Assembly: GCF_006874585.1 (NCBI RefSeq) | Contig: NZ_CP029762.1 | Span: forward strand, 733,422 to 797,421 | Direction: 5' to 3' | Length of the DNA stretch: 64,000 nt | Source: Sphingomonas sp. IC081 | Lineage (GTDB): Bacteria > Pseudomonadota > Alphaproteobacteria > Sphingomonadales > Sphingomonadaceae | In this document: positions 8,867 to 16,973 of the stretch, piece by piece | Numbering within the stretch: position 1 is the stretch's first letter | Layout: each line of letters starts with the position of its first letter | Translations under genes and position numbers: made by a program | The notes under the pieces: model-generated | Databases searched by the model: none | The model's input: the letters and a program-made list of their open reading frames with translations, nothing else | What the model was told of the DNA's origin: nothing

Positions 8867-8913
8867 TGTATCGCTCTCTATATCAGTACAGATGAATCAT
8901 TCTGTATCGCTCT
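8867..8913. promoter_or_regulatory. Direct repeat, putative MocR operator
   Basis: TGTATCGCTCT occurs at 8867-8877 and again, same orientation, at 8903-8913, a start-to-start distance of 36 bp. Both sit between the divergent MocR and DMT genes. MocR dimers commonly bind paired direct repeats in such spacers. The repeat is seen directly; its function is inferred. Confidence 0.55.
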
Positions 8914-8975
8914 GTAGCTGGCAAGACCAGCGGCTTTCGCTAGATCACGCCCCCTCGGACCTGGAGAGATCACAC

Positions 8976-9839
8976 ATGCAGAATTCCTTTAGAGGCTGGG
9001 GAAGCGGCCTCATGGCCGTCATCGTCTTCAGCGGCTCGATGCCGGCGACGCGCCTTGCCGTGCTGGGAATATCACCTCTGCTGCTGACCTGCGCACGTGC
9101 ACTGATTGCCGGCCTGCTGGCCGCCCTGCTGCTGCTGGCACTGCGCCAACCGCTTCCGACAGGACGGCAGTGGCAAAAACTCTCGGTTGTCGCGGGCTGC
9201 TGCGTAATCGGCTTTCCCTTGCTGTCTGCGCTTGCCCTCCAGCACATGTCGTCGGCCCGTTCACTGGTGTTCATGGGCCTGCTCCCCCTCAGTACCGCGA
9301 TCTTCGGAGTAATCCGTGCCGGTGAGCGCCCTTCTCCGGCGTTCTGGATCTTCGCCCTGATCGGTGCGCTCGCGGTGGGTGGCTTTGCCCTTACCAACGA
9401 TGGACATTCCTCGGCCGCTGGCGACGGTCTGATGATCCTGGCCATCGCCGTATGCGGCCTGGGCTATGCCGAAGGCGCGGTGCTGACCCGCGAACTTGGC
9501 GGGTGGCAGGTCATCAGCTGGGCCCTGGCGCTGTGCATACCACTCGCGGCTCTCGGCGCCATCCAGTTCTGGCCCCAGGCCGGGCTCGCCGCAATCGGCA
9601 CATCCAGTTGGCTCGGGCTGGCCTATGTCTCGGTCTTCTCGATGCTGGTGGGCTTCATCTTCTGGTACCGCGGACTAAGCCTGGGCGGAATCGCACGGGT
9701 CGGACAACTGCAACTGCTCCAGCCATTCCTCGGCCTCGGACTCGCGTCCGTGCTTCTGAACGAGCACGTCTCATCGCTCATGCTGGCAGCTACGATGGTC
9801 GTAATCGGCAGTGTCGCTGGCGCAAAGCGCTTCGCTTGA
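8976..9839 (+). CDS. EamA/DMT-superfamily membrane exporter
   Basis: A 287-aa integral membrane protein with about ten hydrophobic segments arranged as two EamA repeats (GSGLMAVIVFSGSMPATRLAV near the start, and SSWLGLAYVSVFSMLVGFIFWYRGL for the second repeat). Family members export amino acids, nucleosides or other small metabolites across the inner membrane. The frame opens at 8892, but ATG 8976 has GGAGAG upstream and begins at the first membrane helix. Divergent from the MocR regulator, suggesting metabolite-responsive export. The substrate is unknown. Confidence 0.8.
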   Translation: MQNSFRGWGSGLMAVIVFSGSMPATRLAVLGISPLLLTCARALIAGLLAALLLLALRQPLPTGRQWQKLSVVAGCCVIGFPLLSALALQHMSSARSLVFMGLLPLSTAIFGVIRAGERPSPAFWIFALIGALAVGGFALTNDGHSSAAGDGLMILAIAVCGLGYAEGAVLTRELGGWQVISWALALCIPLAALGAIQFWPQAGLAAIGTSSWLGLAYVSVFSMLVGFIFWYRGLSLGGIARVGQLQLLQPFLGLGLASVLLNEHVSSLMLAATMVVIGSVAGAKRFA

Positions 9840-9840
9840 G

Positions 9841-9999
9841 AGACCGTTTGAAAATTCGCGACATGCGAATTTAACAGCACCGGTCCTTTCCCATCCCCCG
9901 CCACCGATCGATAATGTCCTGCGAGTGACAGGGGTATGGGAAAGGGCCGGCACCGCCTCGAGAAAGCCCCTGCTGGCCATTTTCGAACGGCCTTTCTGA
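9841..9999. repeat. Nested intergenic palindrome
   Basis: The outer arms pair ACCGTTTGAAAAT (about 9843) with ATTTTCGAACGGCC (about 9978), imperfectly. Inside them CGGTCCTTTCCCATCCCC (about 9882-9899) pairs with GGGGTATGGGAAAGGGCCGG (about 9933-9952). The whole element is about 160 bp and follows the DMT stop codon directly. It could be a MITE/BIME-like repeat or a double terminator. Confidence 0.55.
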
Positions 10000-10300
10000 A
10001 CAATATTCCTTATTTCGACAAAATAACCACCAAGTGTCATCAATATTTCTTCACAAAATTAAGGTAATGACAAATAGCAACAGTAATGAAATAAAAATGA
10101 ATGTTGAAATTTACCGTTGCCAATAATCCTCACTTCAAGAATTTCACAACAAACGCCGCCAAACCACTGCACCACTGTCTCGACACTGTCATGCAGGGGC
10201 GATTATGACTTCGGCAGCAGCGACGCCCTGGCTGCTGAAGACGACCGTTGGCGGACGATTGTGCTTCCAGGAGCTTGGAGACGCATGCTGAAGCCATGAC
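10000..10300 (+). promoter_or_regulatory. AT-rich leader region of the TonB receptor gene
   Basis: No gene is supported here. 10010-10140 is much more AT-rich than the surroundings and is the likely promoter zone for the receptor at 10342. No convincing Fur box or other palindromic operator was found in it. Short open frames in this stretch lack coding character. Confidence 0.45.
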
Positions 10301-10320
10301 GCTCCCCCTTGCGGGGGAGC
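10301..10320 (+). promoter_or_regulatory. Perfect GC hairpin just upstream of the TonB receptor start
   Basis: GCTCCCCC (10301-10308) pairs perfectly with GGGGGAGC (10313-10320) over a four-base TTGC loop. It ends 21 nt before ATG 10342, so it would fold in the 5' leader close to the ribosome-binding site. It may block initiation, protect the mRNA or end transcripts read in from upstream; the sequence does not decide. Confidence 0.5.
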
Positions 10321-10341
10321 ACCTATGAGGTCGTAGATCCA

Positions 10342-12804
10342 ATGCAGAAACGCTCCCTTCTCGTCGCTTCGGCGGCGAGCCTCGCGATCGCCTGCGCGCT
10401 CGGTTCCGCCCCGGCGCGCGCCCAATCCACCGGTTCGCTCGATTTCGAGAATTCGGACATCGTCGTCACCGGCAAGGCCCAGAACGACATTGCCGGCATC
10501 GTCATCCCGGCCACCCCGAAGGCCAAGCAGGTCCTGACCAAGGACGTGATCGGCCGCGAGACGCCGGGCCAGTCGATCGACGAAATCATCAACCTGATCC
10601 CTGGCGTCAGCTTCCAGAGCTATGACGGCTATGGCTCCTCGGGCGGCAGCCTGATGATCCGCGGTTTCGATGATACGCGCATTTCCCAGACCTTTGACGG
10701 GATTCCCCTCAACGACACCGGAAACTACGCGCTCTATACCAATCAGCAGCTTGATCCGGAATTGATCGAGCAGGTCAACGTCAATCTTGGCACCACCGAC
10801 GTCGATTCGCCGACTGCATCGGCATCGGGATCGACCGTGAACTACCGTTCGATCGATCCGAGTCACGAATTCGGCGCTCGCATGGTCGGCACGGTTGGCG
10901 ACTACGGCAAGATGCGCATCTTTGGCATGATCAACACCGGCGATCTGAATTCGTCCGGGACCCGCGCATGGGTCTCGGCCTCCAAGGACACCTACAACGC
11001 CCTTTACGGCGGTATCGGCAAGATCGACAAGACCCAGTTCAACGCCAAGGTCTACCAGCCGATTGGCAACAACGGCGACTTCATCGCGATCTCGGGCCAT
11101 TACAACGTCAACCACAACACCATGGCATCAGACTGGGCGCTGACCAATACCAGCGGCATTCCCACCAATGCCGATGAGCGTGACGCCTATACCGTCGCGC
11201 GCTGCACCATCCCTTCCGGCACGGAAAGCGTGGCGGATGCCGCCAGCTCTTGCGGTTCGGCCTGGGAATATCGCTACAACCCGTCGAAGACCGCGAACAT
11301 CCGCATCAATTCGCGCTTCACGCTCAGCGACAAGCTGACGCTTACGGTTGATCCCTACTTCCAGTACACCTCGGCCAACGGTGGCGGCACCGTGGTGGCC
11401 AAGGAAGGCAGCTACAGCAGCACCATTGCCAGCGGATACATCAACGGCACCCCCTACTTCGGCGGCGTCGACCTCAACGGTGACGGTGACACCCTGGACT
11501 CGGTCCGCCTCTCGGCCCCGAGCCAGACCGAAACCTACCGCATCGGCGTGATCGCCTCGCTCCGCTACGACCTGTCCGACAACCAGCGCGTCCGCGTAGC
11601 CTACACCTATGATCGCGGCCGCCATCGCCAGACAGGCGAACTGGGCTACCTCGATTCCGACGGCTTCGCGTCGAACTACTTCAACACCAGCGACGCCCTG
11701 ACGGACGTCAACGGCAACGTCCTGCAAAAGCGCGATCGCCTTTCCTATGCGATCCTGCACCAGGTTTCGGGTGAATATTCGGGCGACTTTGCCAGCAACG
11801 CCCTCCATCTTGTCGCAGGCCTGCGTGTGCCGTTCTTCCGCCGCAACCTGACACAGAACTGCGTGACCTATACCAGCACCGGTTCGGTGAACTGCCTTGC
11901 CGACGCCGACAGTCTGGCCGCTTACGAAGCCGGCCTGACCACGACTTACGCAGCGCCGCAGAACAAGGTGTTCGACTATAGCCGGGTCCTGCCGAACGTG
12001 GGCTTCACCTACGACTTCACCCCGGCACTGTCGCTGAACGCCAACTACTCGAAGGGCCTTCAGGTCCCGGGCACCGACAATCTCTACACGAACGCATTCT
12101 ACTATTCGGACGGTTCCGCCGATCCGAAGCCCGAAGCCACCGACAACTTCGACGTCGGCCTGCGTTACCATTCGGGAATGTTCCAGGCCTCGGTCGCGGG
12201 CTGGTACACGATCTTCTCGAACCGCCTTTCCTCGGCCTACAACCCCGATACCCAGACCTCTACCTACACCAACCTCGGCACGGTCGACCGTTACGGCATC
12301 GACGGCAGCCTGGCATTCCGGCCCGAGAAACACATCTCCGCCTATCTCTTCGGCTCGTATCTCTGGTCGAAGATCCGCGACGACGTACAGACCGGCACGT
12401 CCACTTACGCTGCAACGTCCGGCAAAATGGAAGGCGGCGTCCCGCACTACACCGTCGGTGGCCGCCTGGAAGGCAATGCCGGCCCCGCATCACTGGGCGT
12501 GGAAGTCAAGAAAACTGGCTCGCGTTACTACAACAGCCTGAACGTTGCTGTCGAAGACAGCTCGGGCAACAAGCTCTGGGATGCCAAGGTGCCGGCCTAT
12601 ACCGTCGTCAATCTCGACGCGCGCCTGAATCTGGGCTTCCTCGGCCTGAACGACAAGACGTTCGTTCAGCTCAACGTGACCAACCTGTTCGACAAGTTCT
12701 ATTACGGCGCTTTCGACGATGCAGGCATCACCAATACCGCAACGACCTACGCCTACATCGGTGCTCCGCGCACTTTCTCGGCATCGGTAAACTTCCAGTT
12801 CTGA
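10342..12804 (+). CDS. TonB-dependent outer-membrane receptor
   Basis: An 820-aa protein with a Sec signal (MQKRSLLVASAASLAIACALG, cleavage after ARA around residue 27). A plug domain follows (QSIDEIINLIPGVSFQSYDGYGSSGGSLMIRGFDD, about residues 80-130), then a long beta-barrel ending in the outer-membrane sorting residue Phe (SVNFQF). A TonB-box-like stretch DIVVTGKA lies near residue 50. Such receptors import siderophores, metals or glycans using TonB energy. ATG 10342 is chosen because the signal peptide begins there; a TTG at 10309 is in frame but lies inside the hairpin. No dedicated transporter genes are adjacent, so the ligand is open. Confidence 0.9.
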   Translation: MQKRSLLVASAASLAIACALGSAPARAQSTGSLDFENSDIVVTGKAQNDIAGIVIPATPKAKQVLTKDVIGRETPGQSIDEIINLIPGVSFQSYDGYGSSGGSLMIRGFDDTRISQTFDGIPLNDTGNYALYTNQQLDPELIEQVNVNLGTTDVDSPTASASGSTVNYRSIDPSHEFGARMVGTVGDYGKMRIFGMINTGDLNSSGTRAWVSASKDTYNALYGGIGKIDKTQFNAKVYQPIGNNGDFIAISGHYNVNHNTMASDWALTNTSGIPTNADERDAYTVARCTIPSGTESVADAASSCGSAWEYRYNPSKTANIRINSRFTLSDKLTLTVDPYFQYTSANGGGTVVAKEGSYSSTIASGYINGTPYFGGVDLNGDGDTLDSVRLSAPSQTETYRIGVIASLRYDLSDNQRVRVAYTYDRGRHRQTGELGYLDSDGFASNYFNTSDALTDVNGNVLQKRDRLSYAILHQVSGEYSGDFASNALHLVAGLRVPFFRRNLTQNCVTYTSTGSVNCLADADSLAAYEAGLTTTYAAPQNKVFDYSRVLPNVGFTYDFTPALSLNANYSKGLQVPGTDNLYTNAFYYSDGSADPKPEATDNFDVGLRYHSGMFQASVAGWYTIFSNRLSSAYNPDTQTSTYTNLGTVDRYGIDGSLAFRPEKHISAYLFGSYLWSKIRDDVQTGTSTYAATSGKMEGGVPHYTVGGRLEGNAGPASLGVEVKKTGSRYYNSLNVAVEDSSGNKLWDAKVPAYTVVNLDARLNLGFLGLNDKTFVQLNVTNLFDKFYYGAFDDAGITNTATTYAYIGAPRTFSASVNFQF

Positions 12805-12816
12805 TACGACAACAAC

Positions 12817-12858
12817 AGGCCCGGAGCTTTCGAACTGGAACTTTCGAACTCCGGGCCT
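12817..12858. terminator. Bidirectional terminator between convergent genes
   Basis: AGGCCCGGAG (12817-12826) pairs with CTCCGGGCCT (12849-12858), with TTCGAA copies in the loop strengthening the stem. It lies between the stop of the TonB receptor and the stop of the convergent DHA2 transporter. Confidence 0.75.
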
Positions 12859-12866
12859 GACTTGCG

Positions 12867-14282
12867 TCAGCGTTCCTGCTCTGGAAACAATGCGCTGGGC
12901 AGTCGGATCGCTAAGCCCAGCGCCATGACCAGCAACACCTCGATCACGGCAATGGCAGGCAGCATCGTGCGCCCGCTTCCGGCGAAGAACGCCGTTCCGA
13001 CCATCGCGACACCAAGAGCCATTCCCAGTTCCTGGACCGTCTTGACGATGCCGCTGGCCACACCGGCGTGCGCTGGATCGACGCGCGCGAGCATCACCGG
13101 CGTCAGCGGGCCGCTCGTCATGCCCATGCCCACCCCTGCCAGTCCAAGGCATGGTAGTGCCCATATGTAGGGCATGTTGCCCTCGATCCAGCAGAGCGTC
13201 ATGCCCGCAAAGATCGCCATCAAGGAAATGCCGCCGAAAATGACCCACCTTCCGTAGAAAGCCAATAGCTTTCGGCCAAGAAACGCGATCCCGAACATCA
13301 CGCCGACACTGAAAGGCACGTGCAAAAGTCCAGTTTCAAGCGGTGAATATCCACGCAAGGTTTGCGCGCCGAATGCAAAGACAAAAAGGAATCCCCCCGT
13401 CGCAATTCCGAAGGCAAGCGCAATCGAAAGCCCCATCACGAATTGCCGCTGCCGCGCCAACGCGGTCGGAAAGACCGGCGCCTCCCCCTTGCCCTCCCGG
13501 CGGACAGTCCGCCGCCATACCAGTGCCAAGGCAATGGGCGAAGCTGCCAGCAACGCGAAATGCCATGGCTTCCAGCCAAGATCGTGCCCGCGCACGAGCG
13601 GGTAGAGCAAAGCCGCCATGGCCACACCCAGCAAGGCCGTACCGCGGCCGTCAATCCCCCGCGGAAGCGGGGAACGTGCGCCCGGGAGGAGCCGGGCAGC
13701 CAACATCGTCGCTGCCAGCCCTACCGGCACGTTGATCAGGAATACGCTGCGCCAACCGGTATCGAACAGGTTTGCGTGGATCAGGATCCCGCCGAGGATC
13801 GGCCCCGAAATCGCGGATAGTCCGCCGATCACACCGACCCAAGCCAGTTTGGCCACCCGCTCCATCGGGCCGTACAGCACCTGGATCAGCGCCATCACCT
13901 GGGGCGCCATCATCGCGCCCGCACTGCCCTGCAGTACGCGCGCGGCGATCAATTGCCCTGGACTCGCGGATAGGCCGCACAACAGCGACGCCAGTGTGAA
14001 GCCGGCCACACCGCCAATGAACAGGCGGCTGTAGCCGAAGGCATCGCCCAGCCGCCCGCCCAGCATCAACAGCAATGCAAATGCCAATGAATAGCCCGCC
14101 GCCACCCACTGCGCCTGCGCTGCCGCCGCCCCGAAATCGCGCTCGATGACCGGCAGCGCAGTGTTGACGATCGTAACGTCGACGATCTCCAGCACCAGCG
14201 CGACCATCAGCGTCAGGTAGGCAAGCGACTTTTGCCGTTCGGTCAGTTCCGCCGGTAGTGCCGACGACACGATCGCCGTCAA
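12867..14282 (-). CDS. DHA2-family MFS drug/metabolite efflux transporter
   Basis: About 471 aa with roughly 14 hydrophobic segments. The DHA2 hallmark LEIVDVTIVNTALPVIERDF sits in helix 1, GGRLGDAFGYSRLFIGG is motif A, and AISGPILGGIL is motif C. EmrB/QacA-like pumps export drugs or organic acids with proton antiport. The start is difficult: TTG 14282 overlaps the upstream GMC stop codon and has AAGGAAGG six bases before it; GTG 14270 is an alternative. The open frame continues far upstream but only as antisense-like sequence in the GMC gene. It is coupled to the dehydrogenase operon, so it may export the oxidised product. Confidence 0.85.
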   Translation of the reverse strand: MTAIVSSALPAELTERQKSLAYLTLMVALVLEIVDVTIVNTALPVIERDFGAAAAQAQWVAAGYSLAFALLLMLGGRLGDAFGYSRLFIGGVAGFTLASLLCGLSASPGQLIAARVLQGSAGAMMAPQVMALIQVLYGPMERVAKLAWVGVIGGLSAISGPILGGILIHANLFDTGWRSVFLINVPVGLAATMLAARLLPGARSPLPRGIDGRGTALLGVAMAALLYPLVRGHDLGWKPWHFALLAASPIALALVWRRTVRREGKGEAPVFPTALARQRQFVMGLSIALAFGIATGGFLFVFAFGAQTLRGYSPLETGLLHVPFSVGVMFGIAFLGRKLLAFYGRWVIFGGISLMAIFAGMTLCWIEGNMPYIWALPCLGLAGVGMGMTSGPLTPVMLARVDPAHAGVASGIVKTVQELGMALGVAMVGTAFFAGSGRTMLPAIAVIEVLLVMALGLAIRLPSALFPEQER

Positions 14283-15973
14283 ATCACGCCTTCCTTCAGC
14301 ATCGAAACCGCCGTCGCACAGGCCCGCGCGGTAAGCGCCATGTACGTGAGCGAAGGGTTCTGACAGGCCGACGAACTCATCTGCGCGCCGTCGGTGACGA
14401 ACAGGTTCGGGATATCGTGGGCCTGACTCAAGCGGTTGAGAACCGAGGTTTTCGGGTCCCAGCCCATGCGCGCGCCGCCCATCTCGTGGATCGAGGTGCC
14501 ACCGTGACCGGGCCGGTCGAACCCCATGATGACATGCCCGCCCGCTTCGGTGAGCATCGCGGTCGCCTCGCGGTGGGCATCGGCCAGCGCGGCCAGCTCC
14601 TCCTTGCCATGCTCGAAGGCGATCTCGAGCTGGCGCACGCCGCGCGGATCGGCGCGCTTGCTCAGCGTCAGGCGGTTGCTGGCGCGCGGCATCGAATCCG
14701 CGAAGACCACCAGCACCATCGTCCACGGGCCGATCTTGTGCAGTTCCTCCTTGTAGTCCTTGCCGATGCCACCCATCCGCTTGCCGCGCGTCCAGGTGCC
14801 CTGCAGCGCACCGCCCTGGAATGAATAGCCGCGCGTGAAGCCGTCCCCGTCCAGCGTATCGAGATTGCGGAAGCGCGGGATGACGATGCCGGTCGGGCGG
14901 TTGCCGAAGCTGGTGCGCCCTTCGTAACCGGGCATCACCGCCATGGCCGCCATCGTATTGGCATGGTCCATGATATGCGTGCCGAGCACGCCGCTGGAAT
15001 TGGCAAGGCCATGCGGCATCGCCTCGCTGGCCGAGTTCAGCATCAGATGAACCGAATTGAACGCACCTGCATTGAGGAACACGACCCGCGCATAAGCCAC
15101 TTTGTGCTCGCCGGTTTTGGTGTCGATCCAGCGTACTCCGGTGACACGGCCGGTCTTCGGGTCGTAATCGACCTTGTGGACCTGCGCATCGGTAACGACC
15201 TTCAGCCGCCCGGTCTTCTTCGCCGCCGGCAGCGTGGCCGATTGCGTGGAGAAATAGGCGCCATAGGAACACCCCCGCGCGCAGATGCTGCGGTACTGGC
15301 AATGTCCGCGGCCTTGCTCCGGGCGCGCTTCGGTGAGATTGGCGGTGCGGCCGATGGTCATCACCCGGTCCGGGTACTTCGCGCGAATACGCTCACGCGC
15401 GGCCTGCTCTACGCAGTTCAGTTCCATCGGCGGCAGGAAGCGCCCATCGGGAAGCTGAGCCAGTCCCTCCGCCGCGCCGGAAACGCCGACGAATTCCTCG
15501 ACCTTGTCGTACCACGGCGCCAAATCGGCATAGCGGATCGGCCAGTCGGTGCCGAAACCGTCGCGCTTGTTGGCACCAAAATCATAGTCCGACCAGCGAT
15601 AGCACTGCCGCCCCCATGTCAGCGAGCGACCGCCAAGCTGGTAGGAGCGGAACCAGTCGAACTCCTTGCCCGGTGCCTTCTGGTAGGGCTGTTCGGTATC
15701 GTTGACGAAGTGGTTCTCGGTGAACTCGTTGAAATGCCGGTTGAGCATCTGCACCGGGTATTCACGGGCGTAGAGCGCCGCGTCGCCCTGCCCGCGATAT
15801 TCCATTTCCCACGGAGCCTTGAGCTCGGTCTCGTAGCCCGTCTGATGCTCGATATTGCGCCCGCGCTCTACCATGAGCACGGTTAATCCCGCCTCGGTGA
15901 GTTCCTTGGCCGCCCAGCCCCCGGTTATGCCGGAGCCGACGACGATCGCATCGAATTGCGTGTTGTTTTCCAT
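14279..15973 (-). CDS. GMC-family FAD-dependent sugar/alcohol dehydrogenase, large subunit
   Basis: A 564-aa flavoenzyme with the FAD dinucleotide fold at the N-terminus (DAIVVGSGITGGWAAKELTEAGLTVLMVERG, residues 8-38). A Cys-rich segment (GHCQYRSICARGCSYGAYFS) like that of gluconate/FAD-glucose dehydrogenases may bind a 3Fe-4S cluster. The C-terminal block carries the active-site region GGTSIHEMGGARMG and SSACQNPSLTYMALTARAC. The start is ATG 15973, two bases after the stop of the small-subunit gene. It would oxidise sugars or polyols in the periplasm after export with its Tat-carrying partner. No cytochrome c subunit gene is adjacent, so the electron acceptor is uncertain. Confidence 0.88.
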   Translation of the reverse strand: MENNTQFDAIVVGSGITGGWAAKELTEAGLTVLMVERGRNIEHQTGYETELKAPWEMEYRGQGDAALYAREYPVQMLNRHFNEFTENHFVNDTEQPYQKAPGKEFDWFRSYQLGGRSLTWGRQCYRWSDYDFGANKRDGFGTDWPIRYADLAPWYDKVEEFVGVSGAAEGLAQLPDGRFLPPMELNCVEQAARERIRAKYPDRVMTIGRTANLTEARPEQGRGHCQYRSICARGCSYGAYFSTQSATLPAAKKTGRLKVVTDAQVHKVDYDPKTGRVTGVRWIDTKTGEHKVAYARVVFLNAGAFNSVHLMLNSASEAMPHGLANSSGVLGTHIMDHANTMAAMAVMPGYEGRTSFGNRPTGIVIPRFRNLDTLDGDGFTRGYSFQGGALQGTWTRGKRMGGIGKDYKEELHKIGPWTMVLVVFADSMPRASNRLTLSKRADPRGVRQLEIAFEHGKEELAALADAHREATAMLTEAGGHVIMGFDRPGHGGTSIHEMGGARMGWDPKTSVLNRLSQAHDIPNLFVTDGAQMSSSACQNPSLTYMALTARACATAVSMLKEGVI

Positions 15974-15975
15974 TG

Positions 15976-16608
15976 TCAGCCGAAATCCACTGCAGTCCAG
16001 TCGCTGGAGAAAGCGCGCATCTCCGGGGTGAGCGGGATGTCCCATTCCCATTTACCGGGGACCAGTTCGTAACGAAGCTCCTGCGATCCGCCTGCCTCGC
16101 TGGTGTAGTAGCCGGTGAGGATCAGCCCCTTCAGTGCGTTCCACGGCGAAGGCGGCGCGCCCTGCGCAAAAGCCGCATCGTCGAGTGCGGTCAGCAGGCG
16201 GGTGCGCTCGGCGGCGCTATGGCGCAGGAAATCGCCGCCTGCCGCACGGTCGAGCACATGTTCCAGCCAGGGCAGATAGCGCAGCGATCCGTCCCGGCGC
16301 CGGAAGGGAGCGGTGGCGGCGGTTACCATCTCGGCAGCCATCGGCGTGCGCGTTCCGCCAAGCCCATGGGCAAGCGCCAGCACCACGAAATCGCCGACGC
16401 CGACCTCCATCGCTCCCGGCGTATCGGTGCGCGGGATCACGAGGTCGGACACTTCCGCGATCAGGCGGCGCTGGCGATCACTCGGCAGGTCTTCGGCATC
16501 GAGATCGGTGAGCTTCACGCCCGCCGCGGGGATGCCCAGCGCCAGCGCCAGCAACGCCGCGCCGGCCGTGAACTCACGGCGGTTCCAGCCCTTGTGGGCT
16601 CCGCTCAT
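15976..16608 (-). CDS. Gluconate 2-dehydrogenase subunit 3 family protein (Tat signal)
   Basis: A 210-aa protein starting with a twin-arginine signal (NRREFTAGAALLALALGIPAAG) followed by the subunit-3 fold (LIAEVSDLVIPRTDTPGAMEVGVGDFV, and the C-terminal WNALKGLILTGYYTSEAGGSQELRYELVPGKW). In known FAD-linked dehydrogenases this small subunit chaperones the GMC subunit through the Tat pathway and stabilises it. ATG 16608 has GGAGGC upstream and overlaps the stop of a small upstream frame by four bases. It is followed two bases later by the GMC gene, so the two form one complex. Confidence 0.88.
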   Translation of the reverse strand: MSGAHKGWNRREFTAGAALLALALGIPAAGVKLTDLDAEDLPSDRQRRLIAEVSDLVIPRTDTPGAMEVGVGDFVVLALAHGLGGTRTPMAAEMVTAATAPFRRRDGSLRYLPWLEHVLDRAAGGDFLRHSAAERTRLLTALDDAAFAQGAPPSPWNALKGLILTGYYTSEAGGSQELRYELVPGKWEWDIPLTPEMRAFSSDWTAVDFG

Positions 16609-16820
16609 CGGCCGCCTCCCATCAGTTTTGCGTTGCGCGCGAGATCGTTGCGGCTGGGCCGAGCAGTCATTTCGAGGAGGCGCATTGCGTGCTGACCATC
16701 GCCCATGCCGGCACCCCCTTCGATCTCGGGGCCCGGTTTGGCGGCGATTCGGGGCATCAGGCCGATGGTTATCCCTGATCCGCCGGCCACCATACCCGTT
16801 CTCAGGCGCGGACTTGTCAT
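16605..16820 (-). CDS. Small protein of unknown function leading the GMC operon
   Basis: A 71-aa frame from ATG 16820 with an excellent ribosome-binding site (GAGAGGA). Its stop overlaps the ATG of the subunit-3 gene (ATGA). Sequence features are a short hydrophobic/Gly stretch (GMVAGGSGITIGLMP) and a basic C-terminus (NDLARNAKLMGGGR); no family is recognised. It may be a leader peptide coupling translation or a small accessory subunit. The strong ribosome-binding site and overlap support it being translated. Confidence 0.5.
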   Translation of the reverse strand: MTSPRLRTGMVAGGSGITIGLMPRIAAKPGPEIEGGAGMGDGQHAMRLLEMTARPSRNDLARNAKLMGGGR

Positions 16821-16849
16821 GCTTCCTCTCACATTTTTTATAATTATCG

Positions 16850-16942
16850 TTCTAATTTTAGATGAGGCGATCGGTCAAGGCCTTCGATTGCATTGACCGC
16901 GATCAAATTCGCCGATAACAAACAGGAATACAAATTCTAATT
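16850..16942. promoter_or_regulatory. Divergent promoter with TTCTAATT-type motifs
   Basis: This AT-rich spacer between the GMC operon and the MFS gene holds TTCTAATTTTAGA at 16850-16862 (near-palindromic) and AATTCTAATT at 16933-16942. The latter ten bases recur, inverted, at 29436-29445 upstream of the TetR gene. A shared regulator is conceivable. Confidence 0.4.
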
Positions 16943-16973
16943 AAGTGCCGGGCAGCGGCACGGGCGGAGAGGC

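Noticed and set aside
12867..15302. Single 811-codon minus-strand frame spanning the MFS and part of the GMC gene
   Set aside because: Only the part below 14282 encodes a transporter. The upstream part is a shadow frame of the GMC gene, so no fusion protein is claimed.
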